From NCBI GenBank assembly GCA_002298785.1, contig DBMR01000031.1, positions 1-14,314 of the forward strand: a stretch of DNA of 14,314 bases, given 5' to 3'. Source of the stretch: Verrucomicrobia subdivision 3 bacterium UBA693 (GTDB lineage Bacteria; Verrucomicrobiota; Verrucomicrobiia; Limisphaerales; UBA8199). The notes below the pieces were generated by a model, which was not told the origin of the DNA, did no database searches, and was given only the letters and a program-made list of their open reading frames with translations. The translations under genes were made by a program, and so were the position numbers. Below are positions 1-6,076 of the stretch, in pieces. Position 1 is the first letter of the stretch; each line of letters starts with the position of its first letter.

Positions 1-72
1 TTGTCCGAAAATCCAGCGCGCAATTCATCCCTGTCACGAAAAACCCCGCTCGACAGCCGCCTCCTCAAAGAC

Positions 73-110
73 AAAAGAAAAAGGGCCGATCCGGTAACAG
101 GAATCGGCCC
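73..110 (-). terminator. Intrinsic terminator after YceI copy 1
   Basis: On the minus strand a perfect 8-bp stem (GGGCCGAT at 110-103 pairing with ATCGGCCC at 90-83, 12-nt loop) is followed by TTTTTCTTTT. It starts 21 bases past the YceI stop codon. The same structure follows copy 2, so the duplication carried it along. Confidence 0.85.
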
Positions 111-131
111 GTCGATTGAAAACTGATTGAA

Positions 132-803
132 TTATTGAGCGGATTTCTTCGGCGGACCAATCACCCAATCGAAGATCAGCTTCACGTCATCGCCCGTCTT
201 GATCAGGTTCCCCAAAAACTTAGGAGATGGCGGTTCGATCTTGTATTGGCTCATTTTCACGCTCGTCGTGCCGCTGATCTTAATCCTCTTATCAGCGCCG
301 CCTTGCGGCACCACATTCACCGGGAAGGAGACTGCATTGGTCACACCCGCGACCGCCAACAAACCTTTGGCGTCGTAAACATACGGCGCGGCTTTATCCT
401 TCGCCGCCTCTTTCAGCACGAGTTCGGTCGGGTAAAAGGCAATGCGCTTGTTGGTCGCCTCGAGCAGTTTCTCTTACATGATATCGTCCATCTTGGTGCT
501 GTAGGGCCGGCCGTCCTTCTCAATGCTGGACATGGAGCGGATCGGCACGAAAACTTCGCCCTTGATCTCCACCTTGCCCGGCTTGACTTCCTTGCCCGGT
601 TCCAGCGGGAAGTTCTGGTCCACTTCGATGTAGCCGCCGATCAGCTTCCCTTCGACCTGCCAGTCATGGATGTTGGACGTGCCTTCCAGGCGCATCTTGC
701 TGCCGGGCTTGGCACCCAAACGCTCCGCCGCGCTCAACGGCAGGGCCAGGGCCACCACTGCCAGAACTTGCACCGCTATCAGTTTTTTCGTGTTCATGTT
801 CAT
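132..803 (-). pseudogene. YceI-family periplasmic protein, copy 1, interrupted by a nonsense codon
   Basis: Read through, this is a 223-codon frame matching copy 2 at 1016-1681 along its whole length, including the signal peptide and the T-S-N-I-H-D-W motif. One in-frame TAA lies at 474-476 (codon 110), where copy 2 has TAC (Tyr). A single C-to-A change on the coding strand explains it, with no frameshift. The 109-residue product would keep the signal peptide and half of the lipocalin-like barrel, so it is unlikely to fold. A GTG at 419 could restart the second half, but without a signal peptide. Substitutions in the 3' half are mostly conservative (F/Y, I/L, V/I), which suggests the copy was functional until recently. 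Two ATGs (803, 797) can serve as start. A sequencing error at this one base is possible. Confidence 0.85.
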
Positions 804-854
804 CTTGGATTTTAAGTATCTTATGTCATTGGACGCGGAACAACCCGAATCAAT

Positions 855-884
855 TCAGACGGTGAATTGGTCAGCGGGCAGCAA
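855..884 (-). pseudogene. Remnant of the oxidoreductase 3' end
   Basis: The minus strand here reads L-L-P-A-D-Q-F-T-V-stop. The intact oxidoreductase gene ends E-L-P-A-D-L-F-T-V-stop, and the underlying DNA is alike for about 25 bases (gacggtgaa..ggtc.gcgggca). The remnant sits just upstream of YceI copy 1, in the same relative place as the real gene end upstream of copy 2. It is therefore best read as the edge of the duplicated unit. Similarity fades past about position 880, so no more of the gene is present. Confidence 0.65.
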
Positions 885-956
885 CCTGATGGACGTCAGC
901 GCTGCTACATCCCCCGGCACGAAAAACCCCGCTCGACACCCGCCTCCCCCAAGGAC

Positions 957-994
957 AAAAGAAAAAGGGCCGATCCGGTAACAGGAATCGGCCC
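957..994 (-). terminator. Intrinsic terminator after YceI copy 2
   Basis: On the minus strand the stem GGGCCGAT (994-987) pairs with ATCGGCCC (974-967), followed by TTTTTCTTTT. It begins 21 bases after the stop codon of the intact YceI gene. It should end the ThuA-oxidoreductase-YceI transcript before the damaged copy, leaving copy 1 poorly transcribed unless there is read-through. Confidence 0.85.
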
Positions 995-1015
995 GTGGAT
1001 TGAAAACTGATTGAA

Positions 1016-1681
1016 TTACTGAGCGGATTTCTTCGGCGGACCAACCACCCAATCAAAAATGATCTTCACATCATCGCCGGTCTTGATCATGCCCAGCGCG
1101 ATCTTGGGCGCCGGCGGCTCGATCTTGAACTGGCTCATCTTCACATTCGCCGTGCCGCTGATCTTGATCCTCTTGTCGTCACCGCCTTGCGGCACCACGT
1201 TCACCGGGAAGGAGACTTCATTGGTCACACCCGCGACCGCCAGCAAACCTTTGGCGTCGTAAACATACGGCGCGGTTTTATCCTTCGCCGCCTCTTTCAA
1301 GACGAGCTCGGTCGGGTAAAACGTGATGCGTTTGTTGGTCGCCTCGAGCAGCTTCTCGTACATGATATCGTCCATCTTGGTGCTGTAGGGTCGGCCATCC
1401 TTCTCGATGCTGGACATGGAGCGGATCGGCACGAAAGCTTCGCCCTTGATCTCCACCTTGCCCGGCTTGGCTTCCTTGCCCGGTTCCAACGGGAAGTTCT
1501 GGTCCACTTCGATGTAGCCGCCGATCAGCTTCCCTTCGACCTGCCAGTCATGGATGTTGGACGTGCCTTCCAGGCGCATCTTGCTGCCGGGCTTGGCTCC
1601 CAAACGCTCCGCCGCGCTCAACGGCAGGGCCAGGGCCACCGCTGCCAGAACTTGTACCGCTATCAGTGTTTTCCTTTTCAT
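1016..1681 (-). CDS. YceI-family periplasmic protein, copy 2 (intact)
   Basis: A 221-residue exported protein of the YceI family, whose characterised members are lipocalin-like barrels that bind polyisoprenoid or other amphiphilic molecules. No reaction can be assigned. Visible features are a Sec-type signal peptide (basic M-K-R-K, hydrophobic core to about residue 22, cleavage near L-S-A-A), the early T-S-N-I-H-D-W motif at 40-46 typical of the family, and alternating beta-strand-like sequence to the C-terminus (P-P-K-K-S-A-Q). Length is usual for the family. The gene follows the oxidoreductase by 57 bases on the same strand and is closed by the terminator at 957-994, so it is probably the last gene of that operon. 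No clear ribosome-binding site is seen. The ligand may relate to its exported neighbours, but that is inference. Confidence 0.85.
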   Translation of the reverse strand: MKRKTLIAVQVLAAVALALPLSAAERLGAKPGSKMRLEGTSNIHDWQVEGKLIGGYIEVDQNFPLEPGKEAKPGKVEIKGEAFVPIRSMSSIEKDGRPYSTKMDDIMYEKLLEATNKRITFYPTELVLKEAAKDKTAPYVYDAKGLLAVAGVTNEVSFPVNVVPQGGDDKRIKISGTANVKMSQFKIEPPAPKIALGMIKTGDDVKIIFDWVVGPPKKSAQ

Positions 1682-1738
1682 GTTCAGTTTGGATTTTCAG
1701 TTTCTTGTATTATTGGACGAGGAACAAACCGGGTCGAT

Positions 1739-3109
1739 TCAGACGGTGAACAGGTCCGCGGGCAACTCCACCCGCTTGCCGGTTTTAACCGCTTCCGCCG
1801 CTTTGATGGCGGTGACGGCCGCCTGGTAACCTTCCAGGTATCCCGCCGCCGGCTGGCGCCGCACTTTCGCAAGATGCTCCTTCAAAGCTTCCGCGTCGTC
1901 GTCGCCGAAGCTGGCCTTGAAATCATCCACCGCCGTGGCGATATCAAAAGCGTTCCGCAGGAAATTACCGAGCGCGTACGACAGCGGGGTGTTGGTAAAC
2001 GGCTCCTCGGGCGCGGTCGAGGCACCCTGATCGGCGGATTTGCTCGCCCCCGCCTTGATGACAATGCCGGTTTCCTTGTAGAAGTTCTCTTTCTTCGTAT
2101 AAACTTCCCAGCCCAGCAACGGCGAATCAACTTCCTTGAACAGCCAGGCGTTGCTCCCGCGCAACATCACCGCCGAATCGCTCCCGTAAAACATCTCGTA
2201 ATCGGAATCGAACGAATTCGCCAGCGTGCCGCTGTAGGTCAGGAACACGCCGTTCGAGTAATGCACCGTGGCCTGCACGGTGTCCGCCACCTCGCGGCCA
2301 TCCTTCCAGAACGCGATGTTGCCCGAGCCTTCAATGGCCGTGGGTTTCGCGTTGAAAAACCACGCCGCCTGATCCAACTGGTTGCCGCTGAGCTCCCCGA
2401 TCATGCCCAGGGTCACCGCCGGATCCAGGCGCCAGTTCAATTCCTTCTCCCGTTCCGGTTTGGGCGAGGTGTTGCGCCAGCTATGCTTCTTGTTCCATTG
2501 CGCGCGCGCCATCACCCAGGCACCAAGGGCGCCCGAGCGAATGAACGGCAGCAGGAAATGCCGCTGGGGATCCGAACGCAATTGCAGTCCGGGCTGGAAC
2601 ACCTGTTGCGGCGCCGCCTTGGCGGCCACGGCAATGGCCTTCGCGTCCTCGACCGTATGCGCGATCGGTGCTTCGCAATATACGTGCTTGCCGGCTTTCA
2701 ACGCCTCGATCACCAGGTCCTTGTGCAGATGCGTCGGCGTGGCAATCACCACCGCCTTGATATTCTTGTTCTCGAGAATCTTTTTGTAATCCTCGACCTG
2801 CTCCGCGTTCGGAGCGTCTCCGGAAGCGCGCTTGACGGACGGCGCGTACTTATCGCAGATCGCCACCACTTCAGCGATCGGCAGCCGCGCCAGGGTCTTG
2901 AGAATGTCCCGACCCCAGGTCCCCAGCCCGATAACCGCCACTTTCACTTTCAACCCGGGCTTAACTTCGCCCCCGGGAGGCGCCGCGTTGGTCTGCGCGA
3001 ACAACTCCACACCTCCCATAAAAGCCATCATGGCCGCCATGGATCCGCCCCGGAGAAAGTCTCTGCGGTTGAAGCCGGATGAATTAATTTGGTTTTCGTT
3101 CATAAACAT
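1739..3109 (-). CDS. Tat-exported Gfo/Idh/MocA-family oxidoreductase-like protein
   Basis: A 456-residue protein of the Gfo/Idh/MocA family, which normally oxidises or epimerises sugars with NAD(P). The N-terminus carries a twin-arginine signal (N-R-R-D-F-L-R at 14-20, then a hydrophobic run), so it is likely exported folded with its cofactor. A Rossmann fold starts near residue 54 with G-L-G-T-W-G at 61-66. The usual E-K-P motif reads C-E-A-P (145-148), so the catalytic lysine is replaced by Ala147. The D-x-x-x-H pair of the second domain appears as E239-x-x-x-N243 (G-E-L-S-G-N-Q-L-D). Activity as a classical dehydrogenase is therefore doubtful. The gene lies 92 bases after the ThuA-like gene and 57 before YceI, all on the minus strand. 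ThuA/ThuB pairs elsewhere join the same two families. ATGs at 3109 and 3103 are both possible starts, and neither has a clear Shine-Dalgarno. Confidence 0.88.
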   Translation of the reverse strand: MFMNENQINSSGFNRRDFLRGGSMAAMMAFMGGVELFAQTNAAPPGGEVKPGLKVKVAVIGLGTWGRDILKTLARLPIAEVVAICDKYAPSVKRASGDAPNAEQVEDYKKILENKNIKAVVIATPTHLHKDLVIEALKAGKHVYCEAPIAHTVEDAKAIAVAAKAAPQQVFQPGLQLRSDPQRHFLLPFIRSGALGAWVMARAQWNKKHSWRNTSPKPEREKELNWRLDPAVTLGMIGELSGNQLDQAAWFFNAKPTAIEGSGNIAFWKDGREVADTVQATVHYSNGVFLTYSGTLANSFDSDYEMFYGSDSAVMLRGSNAWLFKEVDSPLLGWEVYTKKENFYKETGIVIKAGASKSADQGASTAPEEPFTNTPLSYALGNFLRNAFDIATAVDDFKASFGDDDAEALKEHLAKVRRQPAAGYLEGYQAAVTAIKAAEAVKTGKRVELPADLFTV

Positions 3110-3135
3110 CTGTAATCAGCCGCCGGAGCGGATAT

Positions 3136-3160
3136 CCGGCAATTTTGTTAATTGCCCGGA
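3136..3160 (-). other. Intercistronic hairpin between the ThuA-like and oxidoreductase genes
   Basis: A perfect 7-bp inverted repeat (ggcaatt 3138-3144 / aattgcc 3150-3156) with a 5-nt loop, extended by CCGG on both sides with one bulged base. No T-run follows on the minus strand, so it does not look like a terminator. It could stabilise or process the operon mRNA. It could also have arisen by chance. Confidence 0.35.
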
Positions 3161-3201
3161 GGTTGTTCAAGCTTTATGCGCGGGCGCGGCGTGTTTGCGC
3201 C

Positions 3202-4095
3202 TCACTCCAGGCCTTTAAGCTTCCATTTCTCCAGGCCCAGCGCCCACTTGATCCCGCTCAAAATATGCTTCTGATAGGCTTCCGCCTTTTCTTTGCTGTT
3301 CTTGCGCTCAAATCCCGGCGGAGTGTTCGGCGTCCAGATATCTTCCCGGTGCCCCAGCGACGTGTAAAACACCCGGCCTTTCCCGTAAGGTTTGCACCAC
3401 GAAATTGGGTAATGCCCAGGGGTCTTGTCGTTCGGATGCTTATCCAGGGACAGCAGATCGTGCACCTTCGCTCGATCGTAATTCTTGAACTGGTAAATCT
3501 CGTCATACACCTCCCAATTGCCGCCCAAATGCTGACAGGCCGGACATTGGGAGTCCTGGTTCAGCGCGTCCACCGACACCTGCGCGCCGTGGGTCTTGAA
3601 TTCGCCGCCGATCATATCGATAAACGCCGGATTACCGTGCAGCGTATCCGTGGCCGAATGCATCCCCACAAATCCTTTGCCGGATTTGATCCAATCCAAA
3701 AACGCCTGCGGATCGGGAATGGGCAGGTCGCCGGTCGTGTTGGCAAAAATTACGGCGTCATAACCCTTGAGCGCCGCCGGGCTCATCTTCTCACCTATCA
3801 CCGCCTTAATCGCGGCGTCCACCTTCGCCTTGTCCGGCTTCCCGTCGCTCCCTTTGAACTGCGCATCCTCCGGGGTCACCCGGGCATAATCCACCGTGAA
3901 CGCTTTGGACTTCGTCGCCAATTCGGCGATCACCTGCTCCGCCGTAGGGATCGAGCTATGCCGAAATCCAGTCGTCGTCGTCACCACCAGCACCTTGCGC
4001 GGTGCCGCCTCGGACGTTAGCGCCAGGCAAACGCCCAGCGTGATCATACCGGCTAACAAAACACGGGAGATTTTCGTTCCACTAAATCTTTTCAT
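3202..4095 (-). CDS. Secreted ThuA-like domain protein
   Basis: A 297-residue protein of the ThuA-like group (trehalose-utilisation family, class I glutamine-amidotransferase-like fold), implicated in processing sugars together with a partner dehydrogenase. Residues 1-31 form a Sec signal peptide ending T-S-E-A-A. The fold begins at V-L-V-V-T-T-T-T-G-F-R-H (35-46). Family landmarks follow: a D-A-V-I-F-A-N-T-T-G strand (113-122), G-F-V-G-M-H-S-A-T-D-T (141-151), and Y-P-I-S-W with G-K-G-R-V-F-Y-T-S-L-G-H-R-E-D (229-252). An unusual feature is an insertion with C-P-A-C (184-187) where many relatives have a short loop. It is the first gene of the minus-strand cluster, with a candidate promoter at 4156-4184. 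The ATG at 4095 is the only sensible start given the signal peptide, although no Shine-Dalgarno is visible. Confidence 0.87.
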   Translation of the reverse strand: MKRFSGTKISRVLLAGMITLGVCLALTSEAAPRKVLVVTTTTGFRHSSIPTAEQVIAELATKSKAFTVDYARVTPEDAQFKGSDGKPDKAKVDAAIKAVIGEKMSPAALKGYDAVIFANTTGDLPIPDPQAFLDWIKSGKGFVGMHSATDTLHGNPAFIDMIGGEFKTHGAQVSVDALNQDSQCPACQHLGGNWEVYDEIYQFKNYDRAKVHDLLSLDKHPNDKTPGHYPISWCKPYGKGRVFYTSLGHREDIWTPNTPPGFERKNSKEKAEAYQKHILSGIKWALGLEKWKLKGLE

Positions 4096-4155
4096 TGGTA
4101 ATTAATTTGTTTTACGCGCGTTTGCTCTGCGATGATTCAGACTTTCGCACCGGGG

Positions 4156-4184
4156 ATAAAATTCATTTTTCGTTGCGGGGTCAA
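4156..4184 (-). promoter_or_regulatory. Candidate sigma-70-type promoter for the ThuA-like operon
   Basis: On the minus strand TTGACC (4184-4179) lies 17 bp before TTTTAT (4161-4156), a 5/6 and 4/6 match to the -35 and -10 consensus. Transcription would start near 4149, giving a leader of about 55 nt to the ATG at 4095. There is no other support. Confidence 0.4.
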
Positions 4185-4354
4185 GATTTCTATCCACAAG
4201 CCCACAATTCACACCGTTCAGGGCCACGGTTTACCAACCGCATAAAATGTTTATCACCAGCACTTTATACAACAGGATTCCACCAACCGCCGCCGATAAG
4301 GAATCGACCCGGCGCGGACTGTCGTCAAAACTCATGACAGCGCGCCAACCGCCG

Positions 4355-5269
4355 TCACTTGAAATGCCGGCGATAAAGCTGGAAGGCCCACCAGGATCGC
4401 CCCGGCAGAAACGCGGCGATGGAATCCGCTTCTTTTTGGGTGCTCTCGACCAGCGGCAGCGCGTTCTCGTAGACCACATATTCCCCGCGGAGATCGCGCA
4501 CGAACGCGTGGACGTTTCGCTTCTGGTAAACCGAAGCCTTATTCCAGACCACCCGGTGCCCGCATCCTTGCACGTAGTAGGACGCCCAAATGTCTTCCGC
4601 CCGGCCGGTATCCGGAAACATGAAATAATCCCTCAGCACCGCCGCTTCCATGAAGGTATTCTGGGAGTTGAACGGTCCGATCTTATTCGCGGCCATCGGA
4701 AAGCACGCCGGATCAAACGTGCACTCCGGGGCATGTTCAATGCGGCAAATGGCATCGATGTCCGGGTCGCCGTTCCAAAAATCCGCCTGCACATTCACGC
4801 GCACCTTGCGTTCGCTCACCCGGTCGTAGTGGCGTTGCCGCAAGAGTTGCAGCGGATATCCCCGGTGCCAAAGCTGCGGATAATTCGTGGCCCCCACCGG
4901 ATCAAACGCCGGCAGGTCCGTCTCATACCACTTCACCGTCACTTCCTTCCCCACCATGAGGTTCTCACCCCAGCCCGGCAGCGGGATATTGTCGTCATCC
5001 ACCACCGCCACCAGGTCCGCGCCCATGTCGCGAGCCCAAAGAAAACCAAAGCTCCGCCGCGACGTGCAGTTCCACCCAATCGCCGCCGAAAGCGCCGGAT
5101 CATACTTTTCCTGCTCCTCGGGACTCACATATACCCCGCGTTCGAGCCGGTAATCCCGCGGCGTCTTCTTGTCGCCGATCACCACCAACTCCCAGTCCTT
5201 CAACGCTTGAAATCCCAGAATCGCCTCGGTGGGCGGATTGATGGTGGTGGTTACGATAACTTTTCTCAT
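4355..5269 (-). CDS. STELLO/DUF288-like glycosyltransferase
   Basis: A 304-residue cytoplasmic protein without signal peptide or membrane segment. It resembles the STELLO (DUF288) glycosyltransferase-like family known from plants, other eukaryotes and bacteria; donor and acceptor are unknown. The opening strand V-I-V-T-T-T-I-N-P-P-T (4-14) is followed by W-E-L-V-V-I-G-D-K-K-T-P (26-37), a hallmark of the family. Then come R-R-S-F-G-F-L-W-A (71-79) and a D-D-D-N acidic motif (91-94) in A-V-V-D-D-D-N-I-P, the likely metal/nucleotide-sugar site. A later block A-E-D-I-W-A-S-Y-Y fits the acceptor region. It appears monocistronic, with its own candidate promoter just upstream. Confident as a glycosyltransferase-fold protein, less so about the subfamily. 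No sugar-nucleotide or surface-polysaccharide genes lie nearby. Confidence 0.78.
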   Translation of the reverse strand: MRKVIVTTTINPPTEAILGFQALKDWELVVIGDKKTPRDYRLERGVYVSPEEQEKYDPALSAAIGWNCTSRRSFGFLWARDMGADLVAVVDDDNIPLPGWGENLMVGKEVTVKWYETDLPAFDPVGATNYPQLWHRGYPLQLLRQRHYDRVSERKVRVNVQADFWNGDPDIDAICRIEHAPECTFDPACFPMAANKIGPFNSQNTFMEAAVLRDYFMFPDTGRAEDIWASYYVQGCGHRVVWNKASVYQKRNVHAFVRDLRGEYVVYENALPLVESTQKEADSIAAFLPGRSWWAFQLYRRHFK

Positions 5270-5299
5270 GGCAATAACAGGCTTTCCCCCGGGACGATC

Positions 5300-5308
5300 A
5301 TTTTAGCA
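5300..5308 (-). promoter_or_regulatory. Candidate extended -10 promoter of the glycosyltransferase gene
   Basis: The minus strand reads TGC-TAAAAT (5308-5300), a TGn extended -10 with 5/6 match to TATAAT. No -35 consensus is present, as is common with extended -10 promoters. The start would fall near 5293, about 24 nt before the ATG at 5269. A GGGGG run at 5290-5286 lies in this leader but is 16 nt from the ATG, too far for a normal ribosome-binding site. Confidence 0.4.
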
Positions 5309-5520
5309 CGGCTGCCGCCGGGAACGCGGATCATCCCCGAAACCCGCCTCAAAATCCAGAAAATTTGGAGCACAGCCGATGGATGAATGGTTGGGCGGAG
5401 GGGACACGGAAGGCTTTGCCGGTGCGTCGACCGGAATGGTGAAGGATCGGCAGGGTGATCTCTTGGGGCGATTGGATTGGTGGAGTGAGTTCATACTCGG
5501 GGTTGTGGGTTAAATGTTGG

Positions 5521-5550
5521 TGAGAAAAGTTGAGAATTGGTGAGAATTGG
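5521..5550. repeat. Short tandem decamer array (3 units)
   Basis: Three consecutive 10-bp units, tgagaaaagt, tgagaattgg and tgagaattgg; the last two are identical. They lie in non-coding DNA about 50 bases before the dispersed repeat at 5603. Confidence 0.6.
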
Positions 5551-5602
5551 CCAGAAAAGACGTCGAAAACTGAGGTCTGAAGCGTGGGGCCGCCGCGAGG
5601 GG

Positions 5603-5655
5603 AAGGGAACCACGGGACACGGGGAATACGTGGAAGGGGAGCCTGACAGAGGAAA
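5603..5655. repeat. Dispersed intergenic repeat, copy 1
   Basis: A 53-base stretch built around 'cacggggaatacg.ggaagg' that matches 7921-7973 at about 48 of 53 positions (hand count). A shorter, more diverged relative lies at 14213-14252. All three copies are outside intact genes and in the same orientation. Internally it contains two to three degenerate units of about 10 bases (cggaatacg-like). Confidence 0.75.
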
Positions 5656-5887
5656 GAGCTGGAGGGATGGGTCCGTCCAGAAACTGGGGCCCAGGTGGAG
5701 GTTCGGGTGCTGCGGTCCCGGGTGCACAATGGCGAGACGTCGCCGCGCCGGGTCCGGACTGAGCGCTCTGCATTCCGCACTTTTCGGTCATCTCACCCTA
5801 TATGGCGTGACCAAGTCTGTGCCTAATGGGACAAAATGTGTACAGATTGCAGATTGTTTTAGCGCATTGGCCTCGGCTTAGGTGCAA

Positions 5888-6076
5888 TTATGCCACAGCC
5901 AAAACCAGCCCCTTTCGGACAGGCTCCAGATATCTTCTTGAGCCAGAGAAAATGGGGCGCGGGTCTCGGTCGGCAGGCCAACTGCGAAAACATTCGGGGT
6001 TGGTCCCGGTTTCGATGGCCATTTTGTTCCGGGAGATACTGATGGCCCGCTCGAAGGGCCGTCGAGCGCCAACCAT
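5888..6076 (-). CDS. Possible 62-residue protein coupled to the SUKH gene
   Basis: The immunity-like gene ends with TGATG, so an ATG at 6076-6074 overlaps its stop codon. GAGGGG lies 3 bases before that ATG, which favours coupled re-initiation. The frame runs 62 codons to TAA and has a mostly G/C third position, like real genes here. The protein starts M-V-G-A-R-R-P-F-E-R, is basic and soluble, and I recognise no domain. It may be a small partner, a remnant of a longer gene, or chance. Confidence 0.25.
   Translation of the reverse strand: MVGARRPFERAISISRNKMAIETGTNPECFRSWPADRDPRPIFSGSRRYLEPVRKGLVLAVA

Larger units (their letters stand above)
35..880. repeat. Tandem duplication, unit A (YceI copy 1 with both flanks)
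   Basis: This segment and 918-1764 are two diverged copies of one unit, offset by about 880 bases. On the minus strand each unit runs from the last bases of a Gfo/Idh/MocA gene through a complete YceI reading frame to the same intrinsic terminator and a shared 'cacgaaaaaccccgctcgac' stretch. Identity is uneven: about 97% over the 5' half of YceI, about 87% over its 3' half, very high again over the terminator, and lower in the upstream spacer. These are hand counts. Unit A is the distal, damaged copy. Confidence 0.8.
918..1764. repeat. Tandem duplication, unit B (YceI copy 2 with both flanks)
   Basis: This is the partner of unit A at 35-880. It contains the intact YceI gene, its terminator at 957-994 and the genuine 3' end of the oxidoreductase gene. 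Because the oxidoreductase is complete only next to unit B, unit B is probably the ancestral arrangement and unit A the added copy. Confidence 0.8.
5309..5887. other. Intergenic region without a credible gene
   Basis: Open frames exist on both strands (for example plus 5537-5881 and minus 5349-5780), but they are short, rich in Pro/Arg/Ser, overlap each other and run through repeat sequence. None shows a recognisable domain or start signal. The stretch holds three imperfect 10-bp units at 5521-5550 and one copy of the dispersed repeat at 5603-5655. Confidence 0.7.

Noticed and set aside
474..476. Programmed read-through or recoding of the TAA in YceI copy 1
   Set aside because: TAA is the least likely codon for recoding, no signal structure is seen, and a single base change from the TAC of the sister copy explains it.
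1187..3082. A 631-codon plus-strand open frame
   Set aside because: It lies antisense to the YceI and oxidoreductase genes, is full of Arg/His/Gly, and has no domain. It is a shadow of high-GC coding on the other strand, like plus 4247-5386 and minus 8571-9812.
5349..5881. Overlapping frames of 78-143 codons on both strands
   Set aside because: Pro/Ser/Arg-rich, mutually overlapping and running through the dispersed repeat; none looks like a protein.
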